Below, one piece after another: positions 24,570 through 36,504 of a stretch of DNA of 64,000 nucleotides. The DNA lies in the NCBI GenBank assembly GCA_006176705.1, contig QRFJ01000054.1:1598945-1662944 (forward strand). Direction: 5' to 3'. Both the position numbers and the translations under genes were made by a program. The DNA comes from Cocos nucifera (taxonomy: Eukaryota > Streptophyta > Magnoliopsida > Arecales > Arecaceae). The notes under the pieces were generated by a model. The model was given only the letters and a program-made list of their open reading frames with translations. It had not been told where the DNA came from and did no database searches. Within the stretch, counting starts at the first letter, position 1. Every line of letters starts with the position of its first letter.

Positions 24570-27500
24570 TTACTTGTGCCTGTCATCTTTTGCAGATGCT
24601 TGATGATTCCCTCCCATCTGTTCACTTGGGAGAACCATGTTTTGTGATGTTTCCATCTGAAATTCCTGCTCTGGTAAAACAAAATCCCACATAAAATCTG
24701 GAACATCTGGGGACCAAGGCTCTGTCTGGCCATCATTCTCTGACATTGAGCTCGCTAAAAGTCGTTCAAAATATTCCATCGGAGGAAGATCCCCTCCTGG
24801 AAGCAAAGATGAGTTAGCCCCAGGTGACATGACATCCCCCTTTGTGCACAAATCATTAACTCCATTAGACATGGGCTGTAAATTGGGTGACACATCAGCA
24901 TTTGGTACTGGTGACATAGATGGCCTCGGGGTTTCAGGCGCAAAAGGCTGGTATCTGATAATCTGCCCATCAGATGAAGTCTGGGAACCACCAACAACAC
25001 CCTGTTCTAGGGCAGGAAGCCTTCTTTTTTTATTTGCCTCAGTCCACCTATTATTCCCACTCTGCTGCATTAGTTGGGCCAAAAATCCAGGACTCTTGAC
25101 CACCATGGCCAAAAATGACATCATTTGTTGCTGGTGCTGTTCCATACCTTGTACACGCTGTCTCAAAGTATGAAGTTCATGGTCAGTGTTTTGCTGATGC
25201 TGCCTGAGTTTTACCAGCTCCTGCATGAGGACATTCTTGTCCCTCTTAAGCATTTCAATTTCTTCCTTTGGCCCAAATTTTCCAACCTCAATGCATGCAT
25301 TTACAGATGAATTTCTCCCGTCGGACTGATGCTGTTGAGCAGAATTATGGGAAGGCTTCTTCCTTATGATACTCTTCAGCAAATCCTTCTGGCCCCTCAG
25401 AAATCCCTCATTTGCAAACTCATATCTATCAGGATCGACCTTTCGGAAACCCTGTTAACAGAAATGTAATCATTTATACTACACATAGAACAATAAGTTT
25501 ATAAAAGCCCTTCCAACCTAATTAAACAGACTAAAAATAACATAAACATCAAGATACTGACTGTGCAGTTGAACCAAAAAGCTGCAATTCATATTTACCT
25601 AAATAAGTGATTGCTTATGAAATTAAATTCCCATGGAACCCTAAAAGAGGGATAACAGTCCACACAATTCACAGTGAACATGGTGGTTTACAACATTTGT
25701 ATCCAGTTTCTTATTTCAATATAGCTTTAACAGTGCACAAGATTGACCAAGATTGGATATTGCTCTTTCCACATAAACCACATAGCTAAATTTCTTCAGG
25801 ATGAATTTAGCTCTTGCAATGTACAAGCTACACTGGGACTGCATTTTAATCTTTCCACATGAATTACAGTTAAACTTGTTCAAGTTGGTGCTTCTTTGAA
25901 CAATAATGAGGATAAACCAACAGAATAAAAGAAGCAAGCAATTTCTTAAGGATTTTGCATCTCTTTTGTGGAATATGTGATCAACATCATTAGACCCTCA
26001 GTGCATAATCATCTTGCATGCTACAATGGATAGATCAATAGGTCAAAATCATTAAGCCCATACTCATCTTTATTCCTTTCCTGTTCAATTTCTCTCCTTT
26101 CGCAATTCACTTACCATCAACAATCCATATAAATAAAAACAGAAAAATTGCAATCATCAAACAACAAACACTTACTAAAAGCTGACCAAAATGTTTCTTG
26201 CCATCATTTTCTGGGAACCTCCATCACATCATTATTCATTCCCATAACAGGTTGCATCTTGCTGCAACTATCATGTTAATGTTTGACAAAATTCAATCAT
26301 ATTCCTTTCAATTTTAAGCTGACTTTTACAGCTAGATGTTGCCTAACACCAACCATCCTCCTGTTCTATTCACATATACAGATGGAATCAGCATTCAGCA
26401 ATTTTTAGAAAACAACACTAGTTTGAATGCCCATTATAATTGTAAATGCCAATACTTGGGCGAAAAGAAATGTCACAGCTAGTGCCCATACTCGCATCAC
26501 AATTCTTGCCATTACAATTCTTGCAGTATTACTGAAAATCTATCTCATTTCTATACCATTATTAGTATATTAATGTTGAAGGTTACTAATTGACACTAAA
26601 ATATCACCAGTGCAATAAAGTCTTTGGGCCTTTGGCCCGTTAACAGACTTCAGCTTCTGTACAGGTCCCTCGCCCAGTGCAACAAAGAGACTAGCACAGC
26701 TGGATACAGGACACCACCTGAAAAACCCTTTAGAAAGAGACACGTATGCACAAATACAAGAAGAAATGAAGCCTTTATCAGCCACTTCATGCAATATTAA
26801 TTCTTAGGAGGGCACTTGTAGACAACCCTGCATCTCTTATGAAAGTTCACAATTAAATGTTATGTATCATAAGTTGTCACTTGCTAATCCACAATGACAA
26901 GGGAACAGGTTCAGTATTCCACAGTGTAAGAGTATCTCGATCATCAAAGAACCTGAGTGAGATCAAATAGTCTTGTCATAATCTTTAATTTGTGTACCAT
27001 CAAAACCATCCTTTATCACAGCATAATATCAGATTGCGACAAGGTCATAAACAACATCACAAATAGACCATATAGTAATACGCCAAAAATTAACAAAGAC
27101 TAACAACCAAGTGATTTACTAATTCAGGTGATGTCACTTGACAAAAAATACCAGCATCCTGAATCTACAGCACGAAAAAATTTAGCTCTCTCCAAATTTT
27201 CCACCAGTCATTATGTGAACATAGTTCTCCCTTCCAATAAAATTTTAAATTTTCATCTTGAAGATATAATTGATAATTCTTTGTGTCGGGGAAATGAGCG
27301 TGGAAGGCTACCTCGATAACCATAAGGATTTCAGGAAAAGAGGAGAAGACCTAAACAATATGTGGACATTTCTAAAAGAATTTTTTAAAAAAGCCAACTT
27401 GGATAGAAGTTAACCAAGATTTACAAAGCCAACAGTTGAATCAACTAGATGGGATTATCAGTGCTCAATAGTGGTGAAAGAAATCAATAAGCATCAGACA

Positions 27501-28201
27501 TGACCCTTCTTGCAAAACCCTCACTCAGCAATTCAACTAACCTTAACCTTGACGGTTGTGCGCATGTGCACATGCTCATGCTCATAAACGGAACTGTAAT
27601 CCTTGCAAAACCAACACTTACATCAAGGTAAGGTTTTTCCTCCTCCTCTTTTTTATCTCATAACAGCACGTTCAACTTTAGATTCTTGAAAAAGAAAAGC
27701 ATCAGTCATGTTCCCATCTAACAAAATCCCCAACTGAGCAAGAACCTACTCTGCACGGAATTCAACCAACCCCAATTGCGCACTTTATCAACAAAAACAT
27801 CACAAACAACATCTTCTCCTGAAGATCAAGCAAAGATAACATCAGAATCCATCCAGTCGCGAGACTACACCGATCCGAGTCATGAAAGCCCCCAAAAAGT
27901 TGAACAAAAGAAAAGCCACCAGAGAAACCGACTACATCTATTGAGAGGAGGAGGGGAAGAGTCTCACGTAGGTGTTAAGCTGGCGAACGAAGCTAGAGAG
28001 GTTGCCGTGTTTGAAGTACTTGGGGAGAAGGTCCCGGCAGAAGGATGCCGGGTCCCAGATCACGAAACTGTTGTTGCTATTGCTCCAGGACACCGTGCCG
28101 TCCGTCAGCGGATCGTCCACCATCTCGTAGCACTTGCTCAAGAAGGGCGGCACGACCGGGACCAACGAGCTCCCGCCACCCCCGCCCTTTTCGACCTCCA
28201 T
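24570..28201 (-). CDS. Class A heat stress transcription factor (HsfA8/HsfA1-like)
   Basis: Two exons: 28201-27968 (78 codons, donor TAC|GTGAGA) and 25451-24570 (acceptor ACAG, TAA stop), giving 371 aa. The intron is 2.5 kb and sits at the position conserved in all plant Hsf genes, inside the DNA-binding domain after RQLNTY. Domains: winged-helix DBD about residues 15-108 (PPFLSKCYEMVDD, FSSF-type recognition helix here NLSSFVRQLN); HR-A/B coiled coil about 141-192 with the class A insertion; basic NLS NKKRRLP at 218-224; AHA-like activator DVPDFMWDFVL near 327-337; an export-type tail around SEQMG. KCYEMVDD, GQKDLLK and RVQGMEQ favour HsfA8, while MMSFLA...SPGFLAQL also recalls HsfA1, so the subclass is open. 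Acts in the nucleus as a trimer on heat shock elements. A second copy of exon 1 lies at 46662-46892. Confidence 0.93.
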
Positions 28202-29064
28202 TTCTGCTCTCCGGAAGAAGAAGGAATCGAAGGAGCGAGGGTTTAGATTCGATTGGATTCAACGGAGAGGACGAACCCTAACCGGCTAACCCTAAACCTA
28301 TTTGAAGACAGAAGAGGGGAGAAGGGAGAGCGGAGAGGAGATATCGAGGAGCGTTGGGGGAGAGCCTTCGCGGGTGGCCTGGGACTCGTTAAAGTTGGCT
28401 GAACTTTTATGGATTAGCGCTAAGCCTTAAATGCCGTCGTCAGAGGTGGGACCCGCCCGACTCACCCAATCCCTAGCTCTACTGGGTCCCGCATGCCCCG
28501 GGTTGGGTCAGGTCGTGGGCCACCCGGCCCACCAGTTCGAGTCCAAAACCTACCGGACACGGCGACGAGGGACAACTCTTACGTTGCACGACTATTGATG
28601 CAGAGGAAGCTGGTGCCTCTTCTTTCACAAATCTAATTTGGTTGGCATTTTACCGAAGCTAGAAGAGGTATCCTCCCACGGAGAGGAAAGCTGAATGGAA
28701 GAATGACGAGGGTATTGTGGGAAATTATGAATTTGGAGCCACATGAATTGGAGCTTTAATAATAGAATCGTGGAAAAGATGGAATTGATGTATGTCCAGG
28801 CGCCAAGAGGTTGCAGGAGAGAGAGGGAACGCACCATAAGGCATTTAAGGATTATGCGTAGAGATACGAATTGTTATTTGACTAAATTAAAAGGTATTTT
28901 TATTTCGTTTTACTACTACATTGTAATTAACTTGCAAAAACTTAATCAGTTTCTATTTAATTCCTGCTTATAATTTCAACTTTGTTGAGCCCTTTGATGA
29001 AGCCTATTGGCCTCATGCATCCTGGTTATCTCTCGAGCATCTCTTTCGTTAAAAAATCTGAGGG
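28202..29064. other. 5' leader, promoter and upstream DNA of the Hsf gene
   Basis: The first ~180 bases are purine-rich on the plus strand, suiting a transcribed leader. CATAAAAG on the minus strand (28404-28411) is a possible weak TATA box about 200 nt upstream of the ATG. No convincing GAA-TTC heat shock element array was seen. The stretch ends at the LINE target site. Confidence 0.45.
28274..28298 (-). promoter_or_regulatory. Paired telo-box-like motifs in the Hsf leader
   Basis: AACCCTAA occurs at 28274 and again about 14 bases on (TAACCCTAAACC). In plants telo boxes lie near the start of genes expressed in growing cells. A similar CCCTAACCCTAG lies upstream of the second Hsf exon copy at about 46961, showing that the duplication included the leader. 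Confidence 0.45.
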
Positions 29065-29534
29065 ACTAGAAAAGAGCCTCTATTCCAGGATATTACTGTT
29101 ACATGCTCAATTATTACTCGGATTGCTGTCAGCTCTGGTTTAAGATAAGTTTCACAGCCGTTTACTTGGAGATGATGCTTTCTTTCATTGAATACAAGGG
29201 TGCCTATGCTTTCTTTTTCCCAGATAACTGATGCGATTAGCATTTTAATTAACTATCCTCGCCAATCAGGGGATCTTCATTGGCACTTCATTTACCTCCT
29301 AGATGATATTATCCAGGTGTTGGATGTTGATGGGAGTTGGCACTTATTCCAGTTCTTCATCGTACCCCAAACTGTTGGCCATCCTAGCAGTGTCACTCTA
29401 GTGGTCGGCTCGGCTATTGGTGGGCATATGTTACATATTGGGCACATCTGCAATGATTTTTCTTGCTTGCTCTATGCTGCGGCTATTATTTGGTCCCAAA
29501 CGATGTCTCAATGAACAAAGATATTGATGGAAAT

Positions 29535-30198
29535 TGTTGCTTCTGAATCTTCTAGCTTGAGATCGAAAGAGCTTGACCACCGAGGAATATGGGGCCGAGA
29601 ATGAATTTTCGCTGGAGCTTCGTTCATTCACCTGTAATAAAATTCTCACCGAGATGTTCTTCGATAAAAATCCTCCGATGCTCAAGTTAGGAGATTGGAG
29701 AATAATGAGGAGAGAAAGCGTTGAATTAAATGGCAAACTTGGAGGATCCTGGAGCTCCTTTATTTATAGGAGAAGAGTTGGAGTCGTATCCATTTCGGAC
29801 TCTAACGGCTTTCCGAGTTAGTCACCCTGGATTGATTCGAAAGATTTCTTTCCTTCTTGAGAGACGGATTGTGGAAGATTCTTTCTTTATCTAAATTTTT
29901 CGATTCGAAGAGGACGCAGTTTCAGCAGGAACAGTTATAGGTCGGTTATTGATAAGCTATGAGCCTATTTATGTAACTTGGCGGCCGACCTGAATCCGAT
30001 GAGGATGAGGTATGAAAGCCTACCTTGTTTTGCCAGGAGGCAATCTTTAGTAGGTCGGCCAAAATTATAGGTCGGCTTAAGCCGACCTACAGCTAACCGC
30101 GGACGAAGTGTCGCATCGTTCCGCTCAGATGATCCATTGGGGTAGATCAGCGCCCGATCCTAAATAAGTCGAGGCCACACCAGCCCCATTCCACGATA
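29535..30198 (-). repeat. 3' LTR of the Tat-like element
   Basis: On the plus strand it reads TGTTGCTTC...CACGATA and aligns end to end with 43767-44444. TATAAATA on the minus strand near 29760 is the promoter counterpart. The 5' terminus TATCG is non-canonical in both LTRs. Confidence 0.93.
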
Positions 30199-30213
30199 GT
30201 TTGCCCCCCACTT
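30199..30213 (-). other. Polypurine tract of the Tat-like element
   Basis: AAGTGGGGGGCAAAC on the minus strand ends exactly at the 3' LTR start, where plus-strand DNA synthesis would be primed. Confidence 0.75.
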
Positions 30214-32521
30214 ATGAGGTCGATCTTGAAGGAGAATCCTAATTTCCCGGACCAGGTTCGTTCAGATCTGATCAGATCAGAGATATATTTCAAAAAATTT
30301 TCTCTTTGATCCTAATCATATCTGAGATATTTTAGATCTGATTATTATAATTTTAGAAATAAAATAAAATTTAGATAAATTAAATCAAATTTAATTTACC
30401 TTGATATGGGTAATCCTATTCCCGTTGATGATCCTGTATGCAGCGGAAGGTTCTAGATCTAGCCACGCAAGTGCCTGGCCTCTATCGATATCCACTCGGA
30501 CTGGATCTGGAGATCTTCTTCTTCTCTATCACGTCTCCAGAAATCAAATCTGGATCTGATCTGGAGGATCTTCAAAACTCCTTTTGAAGATCAGCAGTCG
30601 TCCTTTGCAGCAGCGCAGCCTTCTAGCTTTCACTCGCCTTTCTTTCGTCTGGATCGCACCAACCAAGCTCCAAAATTCTTTTGGATGTGGAGAGGAGAGG
30701 GAGAAGGTGGGTTTGGCGTGGAGGAAGAGAGGAGAGGCAGCCTTGGGCATGGGAAATTATGATTCAGATCCTACTTTCAATCACCATCTGGGTTGGGCGC
30801 AGGGTCTTATTTATAGACTGTCTGTGATCCAACCTCTCTTCTTCCCAACCAATCACAATTCTTTGTGAAATCAGATCTAAATCTGATTGGTGGGAATAGA
30901 GTCCCCTGAATTCCTCCTTAGAGAGCGCCTAAGACCAGTCAAAGTTGGTTCTTAGGAGAACTCTAATTGGAATCCAAAAAGAAGATGGAGTCCTTGTCCA
31001 ACAGGGACTCCTAGGCGTCTCCAACTTGGGCACACGCCAAGGGTGGCGTACGCCCTCTTCCTTGCTTGGTTCTGGCAGGGGGACAGGCCCCCACCAGCTC
31101 TCTAATAGGTGCATGACATGTGGTCAAAAGTCAAAGTATCAATGGTCAACATTTGACCAGTCAAAGGTAGACTTTTGACCAAAGTCAAAGAACAAGAAAT
31201 GGTAGATGACCAAAAATGGCAGGTAATGTCTTACAAAATAAGATAATCTTTTTTGACTTGGACAACCTCTAGTCAGACCATATGAAGGCCTCTGATTGAG
31301 CACAAACTTCTTTGGCTCAGTCAGGACAACTTATTTATGATAGTAAAAGAAGAACGTTAGGTTCAATCGAGTGCTAGCACGATTTTCTTGAACCTAATTG
31401 AATCTCATTCAGATCAATTGAACTAGATCAGTTCAATTGATGATCACCAGATTCAAACCCTTGTTTGTGTGACCCAGTTAGGTTCAGTTCTGTATGGTAA
31501 TGGGATATGTCATGATCTCTATCATCGACATCATCGAAACTCCTTTCGATGGATCAAAACTCTTCTGATTCGAACAGCTAGAATGATCGATCATCTAAAT
31601 CATTCTAATTGCTCCCAAAATCCACCAGTGACACCTAGCAGTATATGGTGGCAATCCATCAGAGCTGAATGCGAACCTCTTGGTGCAGCTACTTGTGTGA
31701 TTAAGTTCTTCTATCTTGAGCCTCGATCAGATTAGGGTTAAGGTAAACTCGTCAAACCCTAGTTTCTATCATATGATGTAATCATTCGATTCGAGTCCGA
31801 TGTGAAAATCTAAATAGAAACTCTTTCTATTATTTCACTCTGCCATGATTATGAACTTTTGGACTTGATTCTCATGATTATCATAAGGTTGCTCCTCTAC
31901 CACCGAGGTAGATAGATTCCATCTTGATGCCATCCAGTTCCTATAATGAACATGCTATAGCCAACATACACCTCAGAATTCCATATGGCTAGGAGATCGA
32001 GTAATGGTATAGTCAAACTATAACACCCTCAAGGTGAACTATCGATGCATCTCAGGTCAAAGAACTAGACATACCACTACAGCATCGAGTCAGTCATCGA
32101 CGAGAAGGTAGACTTTCTAATGACTACTCGAGGTGGTCACGCTCAGTGCCCTCATTCTCTAACGAGTATCTATACTCTCACTCTGGTGTCTCCACACCAT
32201 AGACTCAAGACTCATCTACTAAAGAGAAGCGATTGTACACCAACCTTCCGGATCAATCACCATCCTCGTGATGATCCTATGGTCGAGAGCATTTTATGAG
32301 TTAATAATGATTATTCATGTCTTAAATTTTCAACTCTTGAAAATATGAATTATCATTACTGTTGGGGATAAATCCCGCTCCTGCCGAAGCCCGGCCCGAC
32401 GCTCAGCCCAATGTAACCAGTAGCCGCTGAAGAGCTTCAGCGCCAGGCGCCAGGCCGAGCCCCTAACACGGCCGAACTACTTAGAGGCCGAACTCCCCTG
32501 CACCAAGGTCCGGGCCGAACT

Positions 32522-32850
32522 GCCTAGAGGCCGAACTCCTTCGGCCGACCCCAGGCGAGCCCTGCCTAGACGGCCGAACTCCTTCGGACCGACCCCAGGC
32601 GAGCCCATGCAGCCGAACTCCTTCGGACTTCCCACGGCCGAACTCCTTCGGACTTCCCACGGCCGAACTCCTTCGGACTTCCCACGGCCGAACTCCTTCG
32701 GACCGACCCCAGGCGAGCCCATGCAGCCGAACTCCTTCGGACTTCCCACGGCCGAACTCCTTCGGACCGACCCCAGGCGAGCCCATGCAGCCGAACTCCT
32801 TCGGACTTCCCACGGCCGAACTCCTTCGGACCGACCCCAAGCGGCCGAGC
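32522..32850. repeat. Tandem repeats in U3: 25-bp and ~63-bp units
   Basis: The word GGCCGAACTCCTTCGGAC recurs, separated by TTCCCAC (25-bp period) or by a GACCCCAGGCGAGCCCATGCA block (longer period). Open frames across it are an effect of repetition. Confidence 0.95.
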
Positions 32851-33228
32851 TTCAATGAAGTCCTCTCACTGGCCGAACTCCTCAGCGGACGGGCTTTAGT
32901 GGAATCCCCAAGCGGTCGTCACTCAGGAGCCCGAACTCCTCAGCAGTCGTCACTGGGCCGAACTCCTCAGCGGTCGCCCTCATCAAACTTCGGCCGACCG
33001 AGCTCCTACCGAACTCTCAAGTGTCCAAGCCTCAGCCGAAGTCCAACAGCCGGCCGAAGCCCCAAACGGCCGAGCTTCGGATTCTCAGCAGCCGAACTCT
33101 TCTGCGGACGAGCCTTAGCTGCATACCTCTAGCCAGACGCCTATGGGAGCCGAACTCCCTCCTATCTTCCTCTTCAGGAGTCCGAACTCCTCCGGACGAA
33201 CTGTCGCCTGCAGCAAGATCGGACGACG

Positions 33229-33407
33229 CCTTCCTCTCCGTACCGGACTCCATGCGGCCCACGACTCGCCGGTATGGCTCCCACGATCTATCGGACGACG
33301 CCTTCCTCTCCGTACCGGACTCCATGCGGCCCACGACTCGCCGGTATGGCTCCCACGATCTACCGGACGATGCCTTCCTCTCCGTACCAAACTCCATGCT
33401 GCCCGAC
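33229..33407. repeat. 72-bp tandem repeat, 2.5 units
   Basis: Units start CCTTCCTCTCCGTACC at 33229, 33301 and 33373. The first two are nearly identical and the third is partial and diverged. Confidence 0.95.
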
Positions 33408-34124
33408 GACTCTCTGCCAGACGGCACAGCCGTCACCATCAACTAAGCTCCGCTATAAAAGGACCCCTCCCGACATACTAAGGCTAAGCTCTCTGAACTC
33501 TCGACTCTCTAAGCTCTCCTCCTCACCTCTAAGCTCCGGAACTCATTCCGAGCACTCCATTACTGTTGGCCGAAAAACTAACTTGACCGTCGGAGGGTCC
33601 TGCCGGAGCCCCCACCCCACCGGTTCCGGATGGGACTTCATTTTGCAGGTCCCCGGCGGCGCCCAGCGGCCTCGATTGCGGCGACCTCCGGCGGCGACGG
33701 ATTTCTGCACCAACAATTACCATTAACTCAAAGGATGTATCACAGGCACTAAATACATATATGTGATAGAAAATAATCCATTTTATTAATATTAGTCAAA
33801 ATTATAATTTTGCCCTTAGAAGTGTATTACAAGTGTCAGCCAATTTTGACTTCTAGGACACATATATCTAACAGATCTACCTCTAAGCGACCGATGTAAG
33901 TATCCTATCGAAGTCGAGGTCGATTTTCAAATCATACCTGCATTGCAGCATTGGAGATCGGTAGCATGATAAGATTGGAAGAAGTCTATCAGCCACGAAA
34001 TCTAACCGTTCGTTGCTTTGCTCCGGATCTACTTATTCCGACCAATGGGTATCTGACACCTAGCAAAGTTCAAAAGGATAGATGAAATGGGAGCAGATCG
34101 GAGCCATCCATACCTCTTATAAAT

Positions 34125-36229
34125 ATGGTTAGTATTATTCTTTTTGACTGCTACTGTTACTTAAAATATGAACTTCGGTACTTTGCACGAAGAATAGCTC
34201 GAACTCAGCCGAGCCACCCTCGATCTCGTCCTAACTTCCCTCGTTGCTCGACCTCCTCGCCCTTTAGGTCAGTCTCCTCCATACTCATGAATCAATCTAG
34301 TCTGTTCCGATCTTCTTGGGGCTCGGATAGTCCTTCTGGCGAGGATCACGATTTTAGGATAATAGGTTCTTCGGGCCAATCTGAAGAACGTGAAGTTCTG
34401 AATTATGATCCTTTCAGAATAGATTTCGTCCTCACTTCAGAGGACCTGAAAGTCATTAGGATGAAATACCATGTTCCCGATGATTTTAAGTTAGAGGTTG
34501 TCGATCCCGAGGAGCGTATAGCTCTTTCTCAGCCTGGATGGATCAGTGTTTACGCAAAATCGCTAAAGGCTGACCTCAGATTGCCTTTTCATTTTTTAAT
34601 TATCGAGCTTCTGAATCTATATAGAATTAGCTTTTATTGTTTGGCGTCGAACTCCTGACAATCGATTTTAGGCTTCTTCACTTATTGCCTCCTCCTCAGG
34701 ATCGAGCCTATCTTCCATCTTCTCCGAGCCTGCTTCACTTTAAAGGAGCATCCGATGGAGGTCAGGCGGTGGTATGCTTCTCCTTGGAGAGGATGCCGTC
34801 TTTTTTGAGGTGCTCCTTCCTCAGTGCATAACTAGAAGGAGCGCTTATTTTTTGTTTCGATCGAGCAACCATGGAGTTTCAGCACATCATGGGGGCGACC
34901 TCATAGGTCGGCTGTCAGACCTCCAATACTATCCAACGTCGAGGAGGAGGTCTTGAGTCAAATCTTTAGTCTTTCTCCTCTTCTGCTGTTCAGGTTTCTT
35001 ACTAAGGAGAACTTATTTAAAGTCGGACTGATTTCAACTGATCCAAGGAGTAAGTATTCTCATGCGATTTTGTTTAGGTCATCTTTTCTTTCCTCATCAT
35101 TATCATTGAGCAAATTTTGTATTTTCGGTCCAACGATGAACCCGTTCGATCTTAAAACTCTTCGTCGGATGGTGAAGAAGAGGAAGACAAGCGTGGCCGT
35201 GGCCTCCAAACGCACTCGGACCGAGGCTATCCTAGCGCAGCCCACGATAGGAGGTTCCTCGAGAGCGGCTAAAGCCCCAAGGAAGGAGAAGTCGACATCA
35301 GCGAAGGCTGTGATACCGATTCGATCTGCTGCTCCAGGGGAGTCCATCCCTCGACCTTCTGCATCTTCTTCCAAAAGAAACTCGGGTGGGTCGAAGATCT
35401 TCATCTGGATGTCCGACTGCGGATCCGATGTTCCAGGGAGTGTTTCTCCGATGGAAGTTTTCTCGAATACTGAGGATAAAAGAAAGAGCATCGACGACTA
35501 TCGTGTTGCCCGTTCCTTGTTGAAGTCGGTCATTTTACCGACTGACATCCAGACCTTTGAGGAGGTCGGAGGTGCCTTCCGCATCCAAAACTCCTACGAT
35601 TCTCTCCTTCGGATATGTGTTGGCTTTTTACCGACCTTCATTTTAACTCTTTCATTCATTTCTCGACTCAGCTTCCTTCTCTTCTTCTTTTTTGGCTCGT
35701 CCATCATGTGGACCATTTTGCTGAAGTAATTAAAGAGGTTCAGCGTCTCTCTAAGGAAGCTAAGGAGAAAGTCGTCCAAGCCCACCAAAGGGCAGACGAT
35801 GCTCAGTTATCTCGTCTGAAGGCCGAGGAAAAGACCAGGTCTCTCAAGGAGAAGGTGAAGCAGCTGGAATTCGAGCTGACTAAAACTGAAGCTCGGATGC
35901 TGGGAGAGAGGAAGGCCGAAAAGGCACGAGCGGAGGCCGCCAGGATAGAGGCGGTCGAGGCCTTCCGTGCCTCGAAAGAATTTTGCAACATCAAGGTGGA
36001 TTTTGCATCGCTCTTCTACCTGCAAGGGGGCATAGATCTGAAAGAGAAGGTCCGGAGGATCTTCTCCGACCTGAACTTGGACCTCTTTGAGTCAGACAAT
36101 GAGGAGACCGAGGAAGTTGAGGGTCGAAAGATTCAAATGAAAGATGTCTTGAGCCCCGCATATGACGACCTAACTACCGAGGATGCAGCATCGATACCAC
36201 CCCTAGCCATCATCATCCTGCCAGACTAA
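34125..36229 (+). pseudogene. Antisense extra gene of the Tat-like element (Transposase_28-type)
   Basis: It lies inside the Tat-like element but on the opposite strand to gag-pol. The first part (MNQSSLFRSS at 34287, then VLTSEDLKVIRMKYHVP, LRLPFHFLIIELL) matches the plant putative gypsy type transposon domain (PF04195 as I recall it). A donor GTAAGT at about 35050 leads to a second part with basic KKRKTSVAVASKRTR, and a third part (35730-36229) is a coiled coil rich in K/E/R ending at TAA. It is broken: TGA stops at 34656 and about 34829, and the expected acceptor before 35128 reads CG instead of AG. The function of this family is unknown. Confidence 0.75.
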
Positions 36230-36504
36230 GCGGAGGTCGACGAATCTAGAGCTCTAGACGGAGCTTAATGTACCATTTTGATTGGGCATGTTCGATCTTT
36301 TTTAGGTCGGTCTTTTTAGTTTGCCCTTGATTTTTATCGAGGTATTTTTGTATTAGCCGACCATCACTTGTAAATACTTAACTTTAATACAAAGCCTTCT
36401 TTTGCTAAGTTATTGAGTTTGTATGTTCTTCGTCAGATTTTTCTTTTTCGAGACATAGGTTAGCATAGATCTTAGGCAGTGTGACTGAGAAATGGCGAAT
36501 GATT

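Larger units (their letters stand above)
32360..33715 (+). mobile_element. Solo LTR nested in the long solo LTR
   Basis: It begins TGTTGGGGATAAATCC, ends TGCACCAACA, and is flanked by ATTAC at 32355-32359 and 33716-33720. A TATAAAA box at 33454-33460 separates a 1.1-kb GC-rich, repeat-filled U3 from 0.26 kb of R-U5. It is GC-rich relative to its AT-rich surroundings. There is no internal domain, so it is a solo LTR left by recombination. Confidence 0.93.
30269..33873 (-). mobile_element. Long solo LTR (candidate) inserted in the Tat-like element
   Basis: On the minus strand it starts TGTTAGATATATGTG and ends in CA, with GATC on both sides (30265-30268 and 33874-33877). Excluding its own insert it is about 2.2 kb. 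A TATAAATA box on the minus strand (about 30807-30816) divides a 1.7-kb U3 from 0.5 kb of R-U5. No gag or pol is present. The left border is less sure, because the region is rich in GATC and a TG also occurs at 30402. Probably a Copia-type solo LTR. Confidence 0.6.

Noticed and set aside
27776..28281. Plus-strand frames of 78-156 codons
   Set aside because: They lie opposite the Hsf first exon and leader and have no domain.
32477..33726. Repetitive proline/arginine-rich frames in a GC-rich stretch
   Set aside because: They are in the U3 of a solo LTR and reflect tandem repeats.
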